This document shows positions 60,630 to 64,000 of a stretch of 64,000 nt of DNA, one piece after another. Both the position numbers and the translations under genes were made by a program. The DNA is taken from positions 62,001 through 126,000 of the forward strand of contig NZ_FZOG01000008.1 of the NCBI RefSeq assembly GCF_900188155.1, given 5' to 3'. The notes under the pieces are model-generated. The model saw only the letters and a program-made list of their open reading frames with translations, had not been told where the DNA came from and made no database searches. The stretch is from Pseudomonas segetis. Its GTDB lineage: Bacteria; Pseudomonadota; Gammaproteobacteria; Pseudomonadales; Pseudomonadaceae. How positions within the stretch are numbered: the first letter of the stretch is position 1; each line of letters opens with the position of its first letter.

Positions 60630-62429
60630 TCAGAATGCGAGGCTTTCAGCACTCATGCTCATCATGCAATCACTGCCTGCCTGGGCAGCAGCAAGGTGCG
60701 TGGCGGTACGTGGCAACAAGCGCTTGAAGTAAAACTCACAGGTTGCCAGCTTGGCTTGGTAGAACTCGGCATCGCCACTGCCTGCGGCCAGCTTATCCGA
60801 GGCGACCAGCGCCATGCGCAGCCAGAGGTACGCCAGGATGACGTAGCCTGAGAACATCAGGTAATCCATGGAAGCAGCGCCGACTTCATCCGGATTCTTC
60901 ATCGCGGCCATGCCAATCTGCTGGGTCAACTCACCCCATTGCTTGTTCAGGCCAGACAATTGGCTGACATAGGTACTGAACTGCGGGTTGGCGGCTTGCG
61001 CTTCGCAGAACTTGTGCACGATCCTGGTAAAGCCGCGCAACAGCTTGCCCTGGCTGCCCAGGACCTTGCGCCCAAGCAGGTCCAGCGCCTGGATGCCGTT
61101 GGTGCCTTCATAGATAGGCGCGATGCGGCAGTCACGTACCAGTTGCTCCATGCCCCACTCGCGAATAAACCCATGGCCGCCGAACACCTGCATGCCGTGG
61201 TTAGTCACCTCAAGACCCGTCTCGGTCATAAAGGCCTTACAAATAGGTGTCAGTAAAGCCAGCAGGTTCTCCGCTTCTTCACGTGCCTCGGCACTGTCCG
61301 CACGGTGCGCTTGGTCGAGCAACTGTGCAGTGAAGTAGGCCAGGGCGCGATTGCCCTGATTGAAGGCCTTCATGGTCAGCAGCATGCGGCGTACATCGGG
61401 ATGGACGATGATCGGGTCAGCGGCCTTTTCCGGCGCCTTGGGCCCGGTGAGCGAACGCATTTGCAGCCGCTCGTTGGCGTATTTGATCGCGCCCTGGAAA
61501 CTGGCTTCACCCAGGCACAGGCCCTGCATGCCCGTGCCCAAACGTGCATGGTTCATCATGGTGAACATGCAGTTCAGGCCCTTGTTCAGCTCTCCGATCA
61601 AGAAGCCACGAGCACCGTCAAAGTTGATCACGCAAGTCGCCGAGGCCTTGATGCCCATCTTGTGTTCGATGGAACCGCACGACACACCGTTGCGCTCGCC
61701 CGCCTCGCCCGTTGCCGGATCGGGGAGGAATTTCGGCACAATAAACAGTGAAATCCCTTTAGTGCCTGCGGGTGCATCCGGCAGCTTGGCCAGCACCAGA
61801 TGGACAATGTTCTGGCTCATGTCGTGCTCACCGGCCGAGATGAAGATCTTGCTACCGGTAAGCGAATAGCTGCCATCTGCCTGGGGCACAGCGCGGGTCT
61901 TGATGATGCCTAGATCCGTGCCGCAATGGGCTTCGGTCAGGCACATGGTACCGGTCCAGGTGCCTTCGGTAAGCTTGGTCAGGTAGGTCTGCTTTTGCGC
62001 TTCACTGCCGTGAGCATGAATGGCCGACATCGCGCCATGGGTCAGCCCCGGGTACATGCCCCACGAGGTGTTGCTGGCACCAACCATCTCACTGATCATC
62101 AACCCCAGTGAATGCGGCAAGCCCTGCCCGCCATACGCCGGGTCCGCGGCCAAGCCATTCCAGCCCCCCTCTACATAAAGGGCGAAGGCTTCTTTGAACC
62201 CCTCGGGCGTGGTCACTACGCCGTTGTCGAACTGGCATTCTTGCTCGTCACCAGAACGGTTGATCGGCGCCAGCACTTGCTCGCAAAATTTTGCACCTTC
62301 CTCAAGAATGGCGCTGACCATATCCGGCGAGGCATCGGTCGCGCCAAGCGCTGCGTAGCTTGTATGGAAATCAAAAACTTCATCGACCAAAAAACGCATA
62401 TCGCGCATTGGCGCTTTGTAATCAGGCAT
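60630..62429 (-). CDS. Acyl-CoA dehydrogenase with C-terminal DmdC-type domain (paralogue)
   Basis: A 599-residue enzyme closely related to its neighbour along the whole length. Landmarks are MCLTEAHCGTDLGIIKTRAV, GSKIFISAGEHDMSQNIVHL, NHARLGTGMQGL and GHGFIREWGMEQLVRDCRIA. The tandem pair of such FadE-type genes is typical of Pseudomonas; they differ in acyl chain-length range. GGAG is 8 bases before the ATG at 62429. The spacing to the other paralogue includes a terminator, so the pair is not one operon. Confidence 0.93.
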   Translation of the reverse strand: MPDYKAPMRDMRFLVDEVFDFHTSYAALGATDASPDMVSAILEEGAKFCEQVLAPINRSGDEQECQFDNGVVTTPEGFKEAFALYVEGGWNGLAADPAYGGQGLPHSLGLMISEMVGASNTSWGMYPGLTHGAMSAIHAHGSEAQKQTYLTKLTEGTWTGTMCLTEAHCGTDLGIIKTRAVPQADGSYSLTGSKIFISAGEHDMSQNIVHLVLAKLPDAPAGTKGISLFIVPKFLPDPATGEAGERNGVSCGSIEHKMGIKASATCVINFDGARGFLIGELNKGLNCMFTMMNHARLGTGMQGLCLGEASFQGAIKYANERLQMRSLTGPKAPEKAADPIIVHPDVRRMLLTMKAFNQGNRALAYFTAQLLDQAHRADSAEAREEAENLLALLTPICKAFMTETGLEVTNHGMQVFGGHGFIREWGMEQLVRDCRIAPIYEGTNGIQALDLLGRKVLGSQGKLLRGFTRIVHKFCEAQAANPQFSTYVSQLSGLNKQWGELTQQIGMAAMKNPDEVGAASMDYLMFSGYVILAYLWLRMALVASDKLAAGSGDAEFYQAKLATCEFYFKRLLPRTATHLAAAQAGSDCMMSMSAESLAF

Positions 62430-62571
62430 GTTCGCTCTCCATCAGCAGGCGCGCGGGGCGCGTAATGACTTCAAACTACTTCGACAGCCTGCACCGGGCA
62501 ATCAAGCTCACCTCGATGAATGCGCTGCCATAAACTGGCCAGTCGCATGCAAGCACCATTACCTGAAAACA

Positions 62572-62608
62572 AAACACCCCGCGCTAGGCTGGCTAGCGCG
62601 GGGTGTTT
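62572..62608 (-). terminator. Intrinsic terminator of pckA
   Basis: AAACACCCCGCGCTAG (62572-62587) and CTAGCGCGGGGTGTTT (62593-62608) form a perfect 16-bp stem, followed by a T-rich tract on the minus strand. Confidence 0.92.
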
Positions 62609-62638
62609 GGCCATACGGCAGTTGCAGCCTAAGGTCTC

Positions 62639-64000
62639 TTAGAGCTGCGGACCTGCGTTGCGGATTTCATCCGACACATCGAACTTGGCGAAGTTGTCGA
62701 TAAACAGCTTGGCCAGGCCTTTTGCGGCTTCATCGTAGGCGTTCTTGTCGGCCCAGGTATTGCGCGGGCTGAGCAAGTTGGTTTCAACGCCCGGTACCGA
62801 CTTGGGCACGCTCAGGTTGATGATTGGCAAGTGCTCGGTTTCAGTGCCGATCAGCGCGCCGCTCTGGATCGCAGCGATAACACCACGGGTTGTCGGGATG
62901 TTGAAACGCTTGCCAACACCATAACCGCCACCGGTCCAGCCGGTGTTGACCAGGTACACCTTGGAGCCAAAGCCACGGATGCGCTTGATCAGCAACTCGG
63001 CATACTCACCTGCCGGACGCGGGAAGAACGGCGCACCGAAGCAGGTCGAGAATGTCGACTTGATGCCGCCGCCAGAACCCATTTCGGTCGAGCCCACCAA
63101 GGCAGTGTAGCCAGACAGGAAGTGATAGGCCGCTTGCTCTTCGTTCAGGATCGACACCGGCGGCAATACACCCGTCAGGTCGCAAGTCAGGAAGATCACG
63201 GCATTGGGTTCGCCACCGAGGTTTTTCTCGGAGCGCTTCTCGATCAGCTCCAGCGGATAGGCCGCACGGCTGTTCTGCGTCAGGCTGTCATCGGCGTAGT
63301 TGGGAGTGCGGTTTTCGTCGAGTACGACGTTTTCCAGCACGGCACCAAACTGAATGGCTTTCCAGATGACCGGCTCGTTCTTCTCGGAAAGGTCGATGCA
63401 CTTGGCGTAGCAACCACCTTCGATGTTGAACACAACGCCCTTGCCCCAACCGTGCTCGTCGTCACCAATCAGGTAGCGGCTTTCGTCAGCCGACAAGGTG
63501 GTTTTGCCAGTACCGGACAAACCGAAGAACAAGGTTACATCGCCTTCTTCGCCGATGTTTGCCGCGCAATGCATTGGCAGCACGTCAGCTTCCGGAAGCA
63601 GGAAGTTCTGCACCGAGAACATGGCTTTCTTCATTTCGCCAGCGTAACGCATGCCGGCGATCAGGACTTTCTTGGCAGCGAAGTTCAGAATCACGCAGCC
63701 GTCGGAGTTGGTGCCGTCACGCTCTGGCACGCACTCGAAGTTGGCTACGTTGAGTACTTGCCACTCATCACGACCAGCCGGGTTGTACTGCTCAGGATTG
63801 ATGAACAGGCAGCGGCCAAACAGATTTTGCCAAGCCGTCTGGGTAGTCATCTTGACCGGCAGGTAGTGGGCTTCGGCCGAACCGACATGGACGTGCGAGA
63901 CAAAGCTGTCCTGAGCGTCGGAGAAGGCCTGCACGCGATCCCACAGCGCGTCGAACTTGTCGGCAGGGAACGGACGGTTGATGGCGCCCCAGGCGATTTT
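62639..64000 (-). CDS. pckA: Phosphoenolpyruvate carboxykinase (ATP), partial
   Basis: The 3' part of the gene; the frame continues past the right edge (IAWGAINRPFPADKFDALWD at the border), so about 60-70 N-terminal residues are missing. The kinase-1a P-loop GLSGTGKTTLSAD, kinase-2 LIGDDEHGW and metal-binding features of ATP-dependent PEP carboxykinase are present. It converts oxaloacetate and ATP to PEP, CO2 and ADP in gluconeogenesis. A Val/GTG within the frame at 63934 is not the start. It is followed by its own terminator. Confidence 0.96.
   Translation of the reverse strand, partial: KIAWGAINRPFPADKFDALWDRVQAFSDAQDSFVSHVHVGSAEAHYLPVKMTTQTAWQNLFGRCLFINPEQYNPAGRDEWQVLNVANFECVPERDGTNSDGCVILNFAAKKVLIAGMRYAGEMKKAMFSVQNFLLPEADVLPMHCAANIGEEGDVTLFFGLSGTGKTTLSADESRYLIGDDEHGWGKGVVFNIEGGCYAKCIDLSEKNEPVIWKAIQFGAVLENVVLDENRTPNYADDSLTQNSRAAYPLELIEKRSEKNLGGEPNAVIFLTCDLTGVLPPVSILNEEQAAYHFLSGYTALVGSTEMGSGGGIKSTFSTCFGAPFFPRPAGEYAELLIKRIRGFGSKVYLVNTGWTGGGYGVGKRFNIPTTRGVIAAIQSGALIGTETEHLPIINLSVPKSVPGVETNLLSPRNTWADKNAYDEAAKGLAKLFIDNFAKFDVSDEIRNAGPQL

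Noticed and set aside
1..64000. CRISPR arrays, tRNA or rRNA genes
   Set aside because: No regularly spaced direct repeats or tRNA/rRNA-like sequences were seen on reading both strands; this is a visual check only.

Overview
The window looks like a Pseudomonas chromosome, probably of the fluorescens/putida group. The signs are high GC, an ATP-dependent PEP carboxykinase, paired FadE-like acyl-CoA dehydrogenases, NCS1, TRAP and GntP transporters, AraC and LysR regulators, and A-rich Crc/Hfq-type motifs at the starts of catabolic genes. This is inference from gene content; there is no rRNA or other marker gene to fix the species.

Region 1 (about 1-13.3 kb) is a patchwork accessory island. It holds an RsmN/RsmF-type CsrA homologue, an AT-rich 1248-residue helical protein with a possible nuclease-like C-terminus followed by a GNAT gene, a two-winged-helix protein coupled to a tiny membrane ORF, an Abi_2 (AbiD/AbiF) protein preceded by a compact structured RNA with its own promoter and terminator, and a tightly packed leftward operon (TOPRIM protein, zinc-ribbon-like protein, small hypotheticals, DEDDh exonuclease). 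It ends with a Fic C-terminal remnant and a NERD protein. It reads as remains of plasmid or integrative elements carrying defence genes.

Region 2 (13.3-21.5 kb) holds two small-molecule uptake and catabolism modules: LysR/NCS1 permease/nitrilase, bounded by an inverted 22-bp repeat pair, and LysR/MHS transporter/type II dehydroquinase, the last lacking a usually conserved active-site His. A Bar-like GNAT and a small Cys-containing protein lie between them.

Region 3 (21.6-34.4 kb) has an autotransporter carrying a lipid/tyrosine-phosphatase domain, an AraC regulator, a Cache chemoreceptor, an MscS channel, and a rightward run of cupin dioxygenase-like protein, outer-membrane transporter, arylsulfatase and DUF1254/DUF1214 protein.

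Region 4 (34.7-45.6 kb) is a DUF1302-DUF1329-YCF48-RND export-like operon, with an AraC regulator, an SDR, a zinc dehydrogenase and a probable secreted peptide. Three promoters here share a 16-bp motif repeated at 21-bp spacing, which suggests one AraC-controlled regulon.

Region 5 (45.7-56 kb) has an RNA methyltransferase-like protein, a diguanylate cyclase, a TRAP transporter, and a sigma-54 activator followed by paired dyads, a -24/-12 promoter, a GntP-family permease and a CoA-transferase. Region 6 (56-64 kb) is mostly core: Pmp3 protein, FMN reductase, endonuclease I, two acyl-CoA dehydrogenases and pckA, which runs off the right edge.
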